64,000 nt of DNA from Epiperipatus broadwayi (GCA_028023455.1 JAQFVV010012512.1:2887935-2951934), one strand, 5' to 3'. Counted from the stretch's first letter, positions 11,991 through 25,175 are shown. The notes: generated from the letters alone by a model not told the origin. Numbers and translations: made by a program.

Positions 11991-13137
11991 TTAGTTTATA
12001 CTTAAGTTTTTTGTCCATTAAACCTATGCTGATAAGTAGCAGATGTCATGTAAAGTTATATACGAGCATGATTTAAATATTAACCACATTTTGACTAGAA
12101 AGACCTTCAGCAAAGACAAATATTATCCCTGTTTTTCAACACGTTGTCCATCCTTCAACAAGTTTTCATATGTAATTGATGTAATTTTTGTATTTGTAAC
12201 ATTCACTATAGCAATACAATAAAAATTTTCGTTTTTTTTAAAAAAAAAACAATATTTTAAACAGCTTTAAGCCATGAATGCACCGTTATAGTCACTTGTT
12301 TATTAGATATTAATCTTTGTGGCTGAAGGGTTTCTTTCTGCAGACTACATAGATGATAATCTAATAGGGAAAGTTCGGGATTTTAGAGTATCAGTTCAAA
12401 TTTTGTTTGTAGATGCCCAAATACTTTTTATGCTCTTCGATAAGTTGTTTCAGTACCCATGTTGCACAAACTTTTCAAAATCTAAATGTCCTATTGATTC
12501 TTGCATAATTAGAGACATAACTGATTTGCAAATAATTTTCCCACAATCCGTAGTCATCGTGTGCATGCTCAATGTGACATTAGCATGGATATGGATGGGC
12601 ATAGCTCCATCTTTATGGCTGACATTTATATGCTTTTCTTGAAGTTCTCTATCTATTCATACACAATTCATCACAAGGAAGCATTTGCAGCATTTTGTGC
12701 ACAACACCTTCTATGAATATTGAAACTAGATAAATTCTCATACCGCAAAAACTGAATCACTACATGCTTTTTTCTTACCTACAATAAGAAGTAGCAGCAA
12801 CTATTATTTCTCACACCATAGACACATTAGAACTGCTGTAAAACATTCAAAACTGCAGAGGGGTGATTGGAGAGTTAGCAGTCTCATACAAAAAATGCTG
12901 ATATGACAGTGCAGCCCCCAAAAATTTAGTATCAGATAATTTTTGACTCACTCTTCTACGTATATATATATATATAATGTTCTGGATTGAGATTTTAAAT
13001 ATTTACTCTTACCGCACTTATCAATTACGAGCTTGTTTGAGCTATTGGTACGCTCTCTGTATTACATTTTTGTAAATACAAGTTTATAAAAGTAATATCG
13101 ATATATAACTTACTTTTTTATTAATATATGTATATAT
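11991..13137. other. No recognised gene; one unassigned open frame inside
   Basis: Composition is more balanced than the flanks between about 12300 and 12930, which suggests a decayed transposon or retro-copied sequence. A short TTTTTTTAAAAAAAAA palindrome lies near 12233-12250 and (TA)n near 12960-12975. Confidence 0.4.
12319..12642 (+). CDS. Unrecognised open reading frame, 107 aa
   Basis: Open from ATG at 12319 to TGA, within the more GC-balanced patch. It starts MAEGFLSADYIDDNLIGK, has hydrophobic stretches (VVIVCMLNVTLAWIW) and several cysteines, but no domain I know. The antisense strand has frames of similar quality with words such as DFEKFVQHGY, so the coding direction is uncertain. 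It may be a transposon fragment. No splice signals or neighbours support expression. Confidence 0.15.
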   Translation: MAEGFLSADYIDDNLIGKVRDFRVSVQILFVDAQILFMLFDKLFQYPCCTNFSKSKCPIDSCIIRDITDLQIIFPQSVVIVCMLNVTLAWIWMGIAPSLWLTFICFS

Positions 13138-15320
13138 TGTACGGTATATAATATTCCGTTACTTAATTTAAAATTAAAATAAAAAGTTCGTAAATAAAAA
13201 TAAATTTATTAAAAACTGAAAGCTAAAATTAAAAAGAGTTGTTTAACGTATATAATATATCACACAGTTGGAAAATTTAAAAGTATCTTTTTTAAATAAA
13301 AATAAAGTATTTGAAAGTACTTTTTTATATAAAAAAGTAAAGATCTAAAGATAAAATAGTTTTGTTAAAAAGTAACGTAAATGAAAATGGAAATAAATGT
13401 TAATTTCTATTTTAAGATTCCTATGTAATCTCAGCAAATGGAAATGATTGTGTTATTAATTAAACAAAAGCAAACTAGCCTTTGGGGCTTTTATAAAATT
13501 AAAAAGTCAGATAGAATAAATAAATTAGAATGTCCAATAGAAGCAGTAACCAATGCTCCGACCTTAACGAAAATTACTGGAACAGGAAACTATGTTCAAT
13601 GAATCCGAGGATCACCATAAAAAGAAAACAATTCAAATTGAAAGTTAGTTCCAGCTTGATTTTTTTGAGAAGGGTGAAAGGATGCACTTTTCACTCTCTT
13701 ATTTCAAATGAAGTGACTGTTAATTTATGAATGGCACTATTGTAGACCCGAATCATATGGGTTCTACAATAAAATAGTACCAGGATTGAACCAGCTAAGG
13801 CCATCTCTGGAACAACAGACCAGTCTTCTATGAAAGTATGACCAATAAAGACTTCGCAGGAATTGGCACCAGAAACCGGGAGCTCTTCTACTGTAAGATA
13901 TGAACTGTAAAATTTTAAAAAAGTAATTAAGAACTTTCAAGATTTGTCAAGCTTTTAATAATCAACTAAACCTAACTTTTTAAAATGAACTTTTATCTGA
14001 CTTTTAAGATTTCAAAATCAATTATTACTGTTTAATTTGAGTTTGCTAATTTAATCATTTCCATTTCATTTTTTTATTAATATTTATTGACTAAATTATT
14101 TAAGCATATTAAATTTAAGTTGAGTGTAGATGGCTGCATAGATTTGTTAATGTTTAATTATTTTTTTTATTTTCATATTGATTAAAATATATAGATATAG
14201 GTAAATATGACATCTTATGCTGAGTTCCAAACGTATTTATTTGTATATCTTTTAAGTTATTGGTGTCAATGCGGCATCTTATGATGAATGCCATTGGGTT
14301 TATTGTAAATTTCCCTCTGCAATTTCATCAATAACTTTATATTTGAATCGTTTATGTTTATTTTAAAGGGCTGTTATTTCAGGCTATTTGTTTCATAGTT
14401 AGGTCGATGCTGGTGGAGGGATATATGGGTGTTTATATCAATGTAATGTGAAGCATGTTTAGCATACAGGGCAACATGCCCAACTAAATGCATGACCCAA
14501 AGATATAGTCATTGTGTTGCAATGGTTGCAGACATATTTCCTGTGCCATTGACCCTTTTTTAGCTCTATGGATAGGGACTATAAGTCAGCAAATACACCA
14601 CTCTCCCCATACATAGCACTTCTCTTTAATTATTTTATATACATGATTCCTTCACCAGATAGACACACATTCCTGTACTGGATGAGGATCATGTCCTTCA
14701 AATAATATCATGCTGTCAGAGGCACATTCCTGTCAGTATGGTTTTATGCTACCATCTTCATATTGCATTGGTTGGGACTATATATCTGGAAGCAGGCATT
14801 GGTTTGGCTACGGACTTTTTAGTCTGATATTGAACTATTGTTTTGAAAAGTTTTTAACTGAGTAATCTATGTAGCCTATCTATACTCAACATTTTAAAGT
14901 AAAATTTATTAAAATGTCCATATGTGCCGACTGTTTAAAAATAGTAATTTAAATTTAAAAAATTAATATTAAAATCTAAAGATAAATTTTATTTCTCAAT
15001 TTTTAAATATTTATATGTGCGTTAATAAATGTTGTGTGTGTTAATTACTGGTAGTGGCTTTTTTTTTAAATATTAATATATTTTGAGAATATAAATCTTT
15101 ATTAAAACTTATAAGAATTTGTATTATTATTAAATCTCTGCATCTCCATGAGCTAGTGGCCTGGGTTGACTGTTGGAATAAAACATATATGTAAAAGTTG
15201 GATCTTTAACAGTGCATATCTATCTACTATATAAATTTTCCAGGTTCCAATTGCCTGATGGCACCCTGTACGGCAGATACGGTAAGACTGCAACTTCCAT
15301 GTTCACCCCGACTGTTATAA
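13138..15320 (+). mobile_element. Solo LTR, ~2.18 kb, in a (TA)n tract
   Basis: Starts TGTACGGTATATAATA just after TATATGTATATAT and ends CGACTGTTATAA just before a (TA)n run. The first ~770 bp match the palindrome arms at 40609-43206 (for example GTAAATAAAAATAAATTT and the GGGAGCTCTTCTACTGTAAG block near 13880). The middle, with GCATCTTATGATGAATGCC near 14270, matches the minus-strand LTRs at 16462-20459. The end, with CAGATACGGTAAGACT near 15275, matches their LTR ends. No coding region and no second LTR in place, so it is most simply a solo LTR. Confidence 0.65.
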
Positions 15321-16461
15321 TATATATATATATAATGACTTGAGATATTTGCAATTAATGTTAATGTGAGGAACATAAATCTAAATATATTGAAATATAC
15401 AGCATAGATTAAAAATGAAAAATTAGAAAAAAAGGAACATGAAATTGGAATAGATTTTTCAGGTGCAAAAATGATAAAATTTTATTTAACTAAACTATAG
15501 ATCAAACAAAAATGTGAAGAAAAAGTTGATAGATAATATTTTTAAAGAACTATAAAAGTTATAAAAATATACAAAAAAAATGTATCGCCTGTTTTTTAAA
15601 CTTTTAATGGTTTTAGGTATTGCTTATTGGTGGTGTTGGAGGTGGAGAATAGAACTTATCCATTTGCTTGATTTAAATAGACACTAATAATTTTCAAATT
15701 ACAATCAAACTTTTCTAGCTTAACAGTGATGTATTACTTAGTGAACAAGAATACATTAAGCTTTTTTTTTCCTTTAGCATATAAATATGATAGTATTACA
15801 ATTCATAGGACAATTATATATTAGTAGATATGAAATTACATATTTATATTATGAAAAAACATTATAATATTAGTAGTCCTTTTTTGTTTTTGCTTCTGAG
15901 AATCAAGTATCTTATGTCAAGGCCACAGACACTGCCACGGGTAGTTGAATAAATACAGTGAGATGAAATCTTATTTTTCCTTGCTCGAATTGACTCTTAA
16001 CATATTCCAGTTGTTTATTTTACTTATAGTTATAATATTAATGAAATATCACTTTGAAAGTGTAAATATTAACTCTATGTTGCTTAATGTATATGAAAAT
16101 TTAAACTTGCAAATAATTAAAAAAATTATAATTTTTATATTTATAATTTTATTAACATATGAGTGTTACTTAGGCATAGCTTCCAGAAGCATTGTTAGTT
16201 TTGTTTAAATTTTGCATTCATTAAGTATATTGATTTTTTTTTCAAACTGATATTTCATTAATGTTATGAGGTTATTAAAAATAAGACACTGCCTTATCAT
16301 CTAAATTTTTAATCATTAATTTCAGAATAATTTATGCTATGTTTGAATCAAACTACTTCACAAGTTCTACACTTTATTTTCAACAATGTCAATAAATGAA
16401 TGCTGCAAACCTTTGACATCTTAAATAATAGGGAATAATGTAAGTGATATATATATATATA
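15321..16461. other. No gene recognised
   Basis: AT-rich spacer between two LTR-type insertions. The open frame at 15945-16208 is hydrophobic (I/L/F-rich) but is of the composition expected from T-rich DNA. Confidence 0.4.
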
Positions 16462-18106
16462 TTATAATGGTCCAAATGAATCGAGTCTTACCACTACAGG
16501 GCGCCACTAGGCCATTTGAACGTAGAAAATTTATATAGTAGGCAGATACGTAAGTTAAGAAAAAATTTTTTTATATATATCTTATTCCGACCATTAACCC
16601 AATGTCACTAGCTCAGTGGAAAAGCAGAGATTTATATTTTATAAATTCTTATCTAAGAATATTTCAATATTAAAAAAGAATAAAATAAGCCACTGCCAAA
16701 CATTTATTAACGCACATATAAATTTTGAATCATTTTAGCAATTCTTTTACTTTATAATTTAACTTGATTTTAGAATTTAATTTACGTTTTAACTTTTATA
16801 AGTTCGCACAGATGAGTTTTATGAAAGTGTGTTATTTTAATGTTGGGTATAGATCGGCTACACACATTACACGGTTAAAAACATTTCAAAATAAATATAA
16901 ACGATCAAAATATAAAGTCATTGATGGAATTGCAGAGGGAAATTTACAAGAAACCCAATGGCATTCATCATAAGATGCTGCATTGACACCAATAACTTAA
17001 AAGACATCTGAATAAATACATTTTAGATACTCACCATAAGATATCATTATTTACCGAATGTCTATATATTTTAATCAAATATGAAAACAAAAACATAATT
17101 AACCATTAACGAATCCATGCAAGTGTCTATACCCAACTTAAATTTAATGCATTTAAGTAATTTATACAATACATATTAATAAAAATATAAAAAATGAAAA
17201 TGATTTAACAAACAAATAATACATTCAATCAAATAATTAATAACTGATTACGTTTGGTCAGATAGGAATTTCTATTGCAATTATTTTAAATACTGGGAAA
17301 ATTTTATACTTAGAGTTATTGTTTTGAAAATGTTCATAAAGTTCTTATGGTTTTAAAAAGTTCATCTTTACCCACTTGCCATTTGAACGTGAATTCCTAT
17401 GTTGTCCTAAAGAGATTGGTATTCTGTTGGCCATTTTATTGATTCATCCAGAGGTCTTTTACTTTAGCTAGTCCTCACTGTAGAAAATGATTGGTCATTT
17501 CTCTTTCTTTTTTACGTAGAACTGAAGGGATTAAAGAGTGTGTCTTTTCAATCCCTTCTCCTTCAAATCCACCCTAACATATCACCACTGCTATCACACA
17601 TCTCCCCTTAATTAATTTTCACTCACTTTTTATGGTAGATTTTCGGATCCAGAGGACATTATGTCATGACTATGGTGATGGTCTTTTCACTGAGGTCCAA
17701 TTCCTGAGTGATTTCTTTTATTGGCCATTCTGTTACCATTGTTTTTCTCTCCTATCTGACCTTTGCTTATACATTTTAAATGCCCAAGGGCTAGTTTACT
17801 TTTAACTAATTAAAATAATCATTTCCATTTTATGATTAATTAATTTGTTTTCCAAACTTAAAGATATATTTTTATCTTTAAATCTTTTTAAGTTTTTGTT
17901 GAAAATTTAGTTTTAAAATTTTTTTCTTTTTTTTTTTAATAAAATTTCTTTTTTTATTTCTCATCTGTGTGATTTTATATATATTAGAGTTTAGATGATT
18001 TTTAATTTTCAATTTTTTTAATTCTTAAAAAAGAAGTTTTTATTTGCGAACTTTTTCATGTCTAATTTAAAAAAAAATTAATGTAACGGTGTATGTGCCC
18101 ATTACA
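16462..18106 (-). repeat. 3' LTR of the minus-strand element
   Basis: Aligns along its whole length with 18798-20459. Shared blocks include CACTAGGCCATTTGAAC near the left end, TGAGTTTTATGAAAGTGTG in the middle and CTCCTATCTGACCTTTGC towards the right. Its right end is a 25-base stem-loop, TGTAACGG...CCATTACA (18082-18106). Confidence 0.75.
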
Positions 18107-18778
18107 TATCAGTAAACTTGCTTAAAAAAAATAAACAAAAAAAATATTTTACTTAGTGTTAGTAATTATGGTACACGATTAATGAAGACATTTACAAAAA
18201 CATTCGGTAAGTAATTTTACAAAAAGACTATATACTAAAAAAAATGTTGGCTATCATTTTCCATGAACCACTATGTTTACGCCTCCTCCCCCCAAGAATT
18301 CTATTTTCTCTATATTTCATTTCTAACAAATGGCACGACAAACAAATTATTTATTTAAGGAGGTTGCATTGAAGTAAATATGTTTTAAGGGATAATGGAT
18401 TTATACGTGTATATTTGCAGCACAATTATATATATCACCAACTTATTTATGACTGATTGAAATGCTTAAATATGGTTACTCTGAAGTAAAATCCCAAAAA
18501 GTACTCATCGTAAGGTACCACATTTACAATCATAAACTTACGTGGCTGTGCGCGCCTATACACATTAATGAAAACAAAACATATTAATTGCAATCTTTTG
18601 ACTTTCTTTTTAACAAAATACAATTTAAAATTATTAATACTTTCTCGTGTTTAATATATGTACTATTTCTTTCTGGCAGTGCTTTTATATGATTTAAAGT
18701 ATACGACTTTATGTAAATAGATAAAAATATTTCATTTTGAAAAAATTTGGTCAGGGTATTCATGGTTTATTAAACACA
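18107..18778. other. Internal region of the minus-strand LTR element, no coding sequence
   Basis: About 670 bp of AT-rich DNA. A pyrimidine-rich word CGCCTCCTCCCCCCAAG (18279-18295) would be a polypurine tract on the minus strand, but it lies ~175 bp from the LTR edge, so its role as the plus-strand primer is doubtful. Confidence 0.5.
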
Positions 18779-18796
18779 GCCCCATGTTGGGTGCCA
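18779..18796 (-). promoter_or_regulatory. Primer binding site, tRNA-Lys type
   Basis: The minus strand reads TGGCACCCAACATGGGGC, beginning one base after the LTR end. It matches the well-known tRNA-Lys(1,2) primer site TGGCGCCCAACGTGGGGC at 16 of 18 positions. Both differences are CG to CA changes, the expected result of methyl-CpG decay. Confidence 0.75.
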
Positions 18797-18797
18797 A

Positions 18798-20459
18798 TTA
18801 TAATGATCTGAATGAATTGAGTCTTACCATATCTGCACTACAGGGCACCACTAGGCCATTTGAACCTAAAAAATTTATACAGTAGGCAGATACGTAAGTT
18901 AACAAAAAAAATTTTATATATATTTTATTCCGACTGTTAACCCAATGTCACTAGCTCAGTGGAACAGCAGAGATTTATATTTTATAAATTCTTATCTAAA
19001 AATATTTCAATATTAAAAAAGAATAAAATAAGCCACTGCCGGTAATTATACACACAAACATTTATTAATGCACATATAAATTTTGAATCATTTTAGCATT
19101 ACTTTTACTTTATAATTTAACTTGATTTTAGAATTTAATTTATGTTTTAACTTTCATAAGTTCGCACAGATGAGTTTTATGAAAGTGTGTTATTTTAATG
19201 TTGGGTATAGATCGGCTACATAGATTACACGGTTAAAAACATTTCAAAATAAACATAAACGATCAAAATATAAAGTCATTGATGGAATTGCAGAGGTAAA
19301 TTTACAAGAAACCCAATGGCATTTATCATAAGATGCCACATTGACACCAACAACTTAAAAGACATCCGAATAAATACATTATAGATACTCACCATAAGGT
19401 ATCATTATTTACCGAATGTCTATATATTTTAATCAAATATGAAAACAAAAACATAATTAACCATTAATGAATCCATGCAAGCATCTATACCCAACTTAAA
19501 TTTAATGCATTTAAGTAATTTATACAATAAATAATAATAAAAATATAAAAAATGGAAATGATTTAACAAACAAATAATACATTCAATCAAATAATTAATA
19601 ACTGATTGTGTTTGGTCAGATAGGAATTTCTATTGCAATTATTTTAAATACTGGGAAAATTTTATACTTAGAGTTATTGTTTTGAAAATGTTTATATAGT
19701 TCTTATGGTTTTAAAAAGTTCATCTTTACCCATTGCTTGCCATTTGAATGTGAATTCCCACACCATCCTAAAGAGATTGGTATTCTGTTGGCTGTTTTAT
19801 TGATTCATCCGGAGGTCTTTTACTTTATCTGGTCCTCAATGTAGAAAATGATTGGTCATTTCTCTTTCTTTTTTTAGCAGAACTGAAGGGATTGAAGAGT
19901 ACATCTTTTCAATCCCTTTTCCTTCAAATTCTCCCTAACCCATATCACCACTGCTATCACACATCTCCCCTTAATTAATTTTCACTCACTTTTTATGGTA
20001 GACTTTCAGATCCAGAGGACATTACATCACGACAATGATGATGGTCTTTTCACTGAGGTCTGATTCCTGAGTGATTTATTTTATTGGCCATTCTGTTCCC
20101 ATTGTTTTTCTCTCCTATCTGACCTTTGCTTATACATTTTAAATGCCCAAGGGCTAGTTTACTTTTAACTAATTAAAATAATCATTTCCATTTTATGATT
20201 AATTAATTTGTTTTCCAAACTTAAAGATATATTTTTATCTCTAAATCTTTTTAAGTTTTTGTTGAAAATTTAGTTTTAAGACTTTTTCTTTTTTTTAATA
20301 AAGTTTCTTTTTTTATTTCTCATCTGTGTGATTTTATACATATTAGAGTTTAGATGATTTTTAATTTTCAATTTTTAATTCTTAAAAAAAGTTTTTATTT
20401 GCAAACTTTTTCATGTTTAATTTTTAAAAAAAAATGTAATGGCGCATGTGCCTGTTACA
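18798..20459 (-). repeat. 5' LTR of the minus-strand element
   Basis: Pairs with 16462-18106. On the minus strand it starts TGTAACAGGCACATGCGCC, again as a short stem-loop, and ends CATTATAA next to the primer site. Confidence 0.75.
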
Positions 20460-20670
20460 ATATATAGAACTTCCAGAGAATGTTTTGTAATTATAACCAT
20501 TAAAAATTCATATATATTAAATTTTAAATATTTAACATTTATATATTGATTTATTGTTTTTTTTCAGCGTTTATCTTTTTGTAATTGTGCTTCTTATTGA
20601 TAACAAAAGTAAGTCAAATATAATTTTAATACAGTGTTTAAAACACAGGTGAGAAATTGCACAATGTTTC

Positions 20671-20955
20671 GAATAGCATTATTCTCCATTTCTCTTCAGG
20701 TGTTGCTGGCCTATATGCACAGTGATGATATTCACTTAGAAGTTGAACTCATACCTTTAGATCTTTGAAATATCTAATTTAAGGCAAACACTCTACCAAC
20801 GGAGCTATTCTGTCAAAGCTCAGTTGGTAGAGCATTTACCTTAAACTTGATATTCAAGAATCTAAAGGTGCAAGTTCAACTTCTAAGTGAATATTGTCAC
20901 TGTGCATATAGGCCAGCAAAACCTGAAGAAGAGTGGAGAATAATTCTACTCAAAC
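20671..20955. repeat. Head-to-head palindromic pair of tRNA-derived SINE-like units
   Basis: Arms of ~140 bp (20671-20812 and 20818-20955) are near-exact reverse complements. The right arm reads GCTCAGTTGGTAGAGC (20818-20833), a tRNA D-arm/A-box sequence, and GGTGCAAGTTCAACTTC (20867-20883), a weakened B box, then a tail common to both arms (CTGTGCATATAGGCCAGC). The acceptor stem does not pair and the B box is decayed, so this is a SINE-type retroposed tRNA, not a working tRNA gene. The pair is joined through a ~5-base centre. Confidence 0.75.
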
Positions 20956-21624
20956 CGGTGTGTAATCATTAACCTGTATAGTGTTTAAAATATTTGTTAT
21001 TAATATGTTGAGTTATCTCTTACCCAAATGTAACATTACAAAAACCAATTATTCACCTACTATCAACTTCCCTTTATACTTTTAATAATTTTTTACTAAT
21101 GATAATATGTTACTTTTTCAATGTATTTGATAGTTTTTACATTAAAAAACTGGTGGGTAAATTAAGCTTATATATTCAATTAGACTTTTGTAACATGTGC
21201 GTTGCTAAAAAGATTAGACCTATGTAATAGGTAAAATATTTTGTTGTGCTAAACAAGGAAGGTGTCATTTGACTTGATTTAGTAACTATTTGGATGCGTG
21301 AACTTTTTCAATTTGTTATTCCTGTAATTATTTTTATTGTCTTACCCTGTCACCTCTTAAACATGTTGGAATTAAAAACTTTGAATTGTACATGTGATTT
21401 TGCATCGCTAGGAAAAAAAAACATTTTTTTCCCATCATACTATGATTACATTTTTTTTCTGATATTTTACTTTGAATAATCTTGTCTATTTGTATTTAAA
21501 CATTTTGATTCTTTAATAACATTATTATCTGTCAATAATAAGTGTTACCACCAAATTTTGGTTTTATAATCTTCAAATCTTTATTAATCATTTTGGAAAT
21601 ATGAAATAATTTCCATATAATTTT
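20956..21624. other. No gene recognised
   Basis: AT-rich spacer; the open frame at 21294-21479 has no motif. Confidence 0.45.
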
Positions 21625-22557
21625 AATATATAGGGTATATGAGTACAGACTTTCACATGACCCACCATTCTCCACACTATCTCATAATCCTGATACACTT
21701 GAACACACATATGTTGAAAAGATAAATAATCACCAATATATGTATTTCATGCTAAACAGCAATCATCAGTTGGTCCTGATTACCATTCTCCACATATATA
21801 TGCTATAAGTGCTCAGATATATATTAAGGTAGCCAATCCTCATACTTTAATGGACAGAGTTCAATCTACTCCACACACCAACTCTTCAACCATCTATCCA
21901 ATTGAAAATCTGATGAGGGAATGCTCAAAGACCACCCTGAGGCCAAGATTCTTGTCACATCCGGATTGACCTAAGGTCAATCTGACTCTTTATGTACAGG
22001 ACATAATCCATTTAATACATATACAAGGGATGGGCAGACATTTCTACTGTGTAATAACTGAAACACACAGGCTTATTATATATCTGTGTCTATATATGTA
22101 ATATATAGGGTATATATATTAAATGGATTACATCCTGTACATGAGGGGTCATATTGACCTTAGGTCAACATGGGTATGACAAGAATCTTGGCCTCAGGGT
22201 GGCCTTTGAGTATTCCATCATCAGATTTTCAATTGGATGGATGGTTGAAGAGTTGGAGTGTGAAGTAGATTGAAGCCTGTCCATTAAAGTATGTGGATTG
22301 GCTATCTTAATATATATCTGAGCACTTATAGCATATATATGTGGAGATGGTAATATGGGCCAACTGATGATTGCTGGTTTAGCATGAAATATGTACATTA
22401 ATGATTATTTATCTTTTCAACATATGTGTGTTTAAGTGTATCAGTATTATGAGATAGTATGGAAAATGGGGGGTCATGTAAAAGTCTGTGCTCATATACC
22501 CTATATATTACATATATAGACACAGGTATATAATAAGCCTGTGTGTTTCAGTTATTT
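21625..22557. mobile_element. Foldback element, arms ~390 bp
   Basis: Arms 21625-22020 and 22114-22510 are inverted copies (shared words CTATAAGTGCTCAGATATATAT, GTATCAGGATTATGAGATAGT in arm-specific variants). The centre (about 22053-22116) carries a segment starting AATAACTGAAACACACAGG that recurs inverted at 22499-22557, just outside the right arm. So three pieces of one parent element are present, two in one orientation and one in the other. No protein-coding region is supported; open frames here are repeats of each other. Confidence 0.7.
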
Positions 22558-24760
22558 AATTTGAAATACAATTTTAGAATATATTATCCTCTATCACTTT
22601 TGCAATTTAAAATTAATTTTATACTTTTTAGTTCTAAAATCAGTCTATTCCAAATCATAATTCAATAACTTTAACTTGACTTCAATGCAGTTTAATCATT
22701 TCATCTGTGTTATTGTTACTGTTTAATAAATTCTCTGAGTGGTATCAACCATTGGAATCATATGGCCTTGCCCCAGCCTGAGTCCGATGGGATCAGCAGC
22801 CTGTCCGGTAAAAGTGATGCCTGCCTAAAACTTGAAAAACTATCAGGGATACCTAATTGTCTTAAAGAATAGTGCCATGAAATGGTAAGCATAGGAATCT
22901 CCACAAAACCTCAAATCCAACCAGTTGGGAAAATTATCACATGAAGCAGCAAACAGAAGATTTCAATGTCCAAATCCTATAGATAATGAATAACTTTTCT
23001 TATTTCATTTCTGATAATAATGTAACCATTGCTAACCTTGAAGCCTGCAAGAGTCAATTAATAAATGAACTCTATAATCATATAAAATGAACTATTAGTG
23101 TACGTGTTCGGAATACTTATAATTATTTTAATGCTGAATTATATTGCTATTGTATATCTTACTATAATATGCGTGTACATGAAATTATTATGAATCATTG
23201 TTTATATTTAATTGAAAAAAATTAGAAGTAGTTTAAAAGTTATAATAATAAGTACTTATTAAAAATAAATTATCTTAAAGCTTAATGTTTGTCGATCAAT
23301 TCTTTTACCACTAATTAAAACAGTAATGCATTATATTCCTTTGATTGAGCTAGTTGGAATATCTTAGGCACTGAATTAGTTTGCCAATCATTCAAAGCCA
23401 TTATTTATCTTTCGGTAACTGACCGGCACCTGGAGTTTACTCCAAAACAAAAAAGTGCTTTGAATGATAGGTGTTGAATTCTGCAGCCGAGAGATCTGTG
23501 TACTTCAAATGTGGTCACAGTTATATATTTTTATATATAGCTCTGGCTTGGACACAGGTACCCTTGGGGAATTGTTCTCTCTGCCTAAGTGGCCATAGGG
23601 GTGCCATATTTAAATTACCTTAGTGTTGATCAAATATATTAAGAATAAATAATTGTGTTATATTTTTAGTACAAAATAAATCTTATAATTTTGTTTTCAC
23701 AAGTTATATTTCCTAATGTTATTTTATTAAAGAGTCAAAAATGATATAGATTTTGTTTACTCCTGCAAGTGATCTAGACTAAAACATCCCACTCAGTTCA
23801 ATATATATATATATGGAAAATCCATCCTTTCATTTTGAAGTACCAGTATAGTTTAAATAATCTGTTTGATTTAGTTTTTACTTAAGGATTTGTAAATAGG
23901 TTGTTATTATTATTAATTATTTTATTGTTATTTAGTTCATGTTTATTTATTTATTGTGATATCTGCTTTGTTTTACAATGATGAGATTTTAATAGCAATG
24001 AATATATATAAATTTGTGAGTGTTTGTATAAAGGAATAATTATCGACAGTAATATTTAAATTGCTAATTATAATTAGATTGTCTTTCTGTTTTTCAAAAT
24101 TATAAAAGATGTAGTAATAGTATTCTCGTTGTTTATTTATTTATTTATTTTATAGATAGTAAAAATAAATGTTTCAATGTAATATTTTTTATTGACATTA
24201 TTTTGTTTTAAGCCAATAAACATCACATTCTGACATTCATTGATTAATCTAGCTTGCTGTGTGTGGCAATATATATAGTGAGTTTTGCCTGTTTTAACAA
24301 CAATTATTTTGTTTTGTTATTTAAAAAATATATTTTAAAATAAACAATCAACTGTGTTGAAGATTTTTCAATCTGCATGTGAATTACAACAAGAGGCCAA
24401 AAGATTACTATGGAAACACAGGGCATAATCACCATTAGGATTAATTAATAAAACAGAGGAAGAAAGAAGTCAGTGCTTTATTTTGTCGATTCCCAAATTC
24501 TTCATGTAGATCTCACTATAATAATTCCTGGATCAGGATTGAACATTTAACATGATCTGCTAAATAAAATCTTTATTATTCGAGGCAATTCCTGCCTCTC
24601 CTTTGCCTAGCTTATTTCACCATTGGAATCTAGTAAAATATGGAACCTGAAATTAAACCTGTACTTGTAAATAGATTTCAGAAAATCACTGTTTATATAT
24701 TTTGTTTTAACTTTAAATTTCTTTAATGATATGAAGTAATAGTTAAATTTAGTTACTTAT
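22558..24760. other. No gene; GC-richer unassigned patches
   Basis: Two patches with near-balanced composition, about 22735-22960 (CAGCCTGAGTCCGATGGGAT) and 23400-23615 (AGTGGCCATAGGGGTGCC), may be old SINE or DNA-transposon copies. I cannot identify A/B boxes or terminal repeats. A (TTTA)n tract sits near 24135-24155. No reading frame is supported. Confidence 0.4.
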
Positions 24761-25175
24761 ATAATTGAATATCAAGAAAATGATTGGAATCAATTGTTCT
24801 AACAACAAGAAAAAAATCTATCGATTCATCAATAATATGTATATTTTAAAGTGATTTCGAGCTACTCTGAGATGAATAAAAGAAAAGAAAACACCTAAAA
24901 TAATTGGTTGATTGGAAAATGAAGAGACATTAAAAAAATTAAATGGTAATTAGAATTTGTCTTTTATAATTGAATATCAAGAAAATGACTGGAATCAATT
25001 GTTCTAACAACAAGAAAAAAATCTATCAATTCATCAATAATATGTATACATATTTTAAAGTGATTTTGAGCTACTCTAAGATGAATAAAATAAAAGAAAA
25101 CACCTAAAATAATTGGTTGATTAGAAAATGAAGAGACATTAAAAAAAATTAAATGGCAATTAGAATTTGTCTTTT
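24761..25175. repeat. Tandem duplication, ~205-210-bp unit x2
   Basis: Units 24761-24965 and 24966-25175 both run from ATAATTGAATATCAAGAAAA to GAATTTGTCTTTT and differ by a few substitutions and an extra 'ACATAT' in the second. Recent local duplication. Confidence 0.9.

Larger units (their letters stand above)
16462..20459 (-). mobile_element. Non-autonomous LTR retrotransposon, two ~1.65-kb LTRs
   Basis: Two long direct repeats, 16462-18106 and 18798-20459, flank only ~690 bp of internal DNA with no gag or pol. On the minus strand each LTR begins TGTAA(T/C)(A/G)GG and ends CATTATAA. A primer-binding-site-like sequence lies right after the upstream LTR. Outer flanks are (TA)n on the left and ATATATAG on the right. 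It would need proteins from a relative to move, as in LARD-type elements. The two LTRs differ by scattered changes and small indels, so the insertion is not very recent. Confidence 0.75.

Noticed and set aside
20818-20885. Possible tRNA gene (A box, B box)
   Set aside because: The acceptor stem does not pair, the B box is decayed, and the sequence is duplicated in an inverted copy; a SINE relic explains it better.
22165-22398. 77-residue minus-strand open frame
   Set aside because: It lies in an arm of the foldback; the matching left arm has stops and indels in the same frame.
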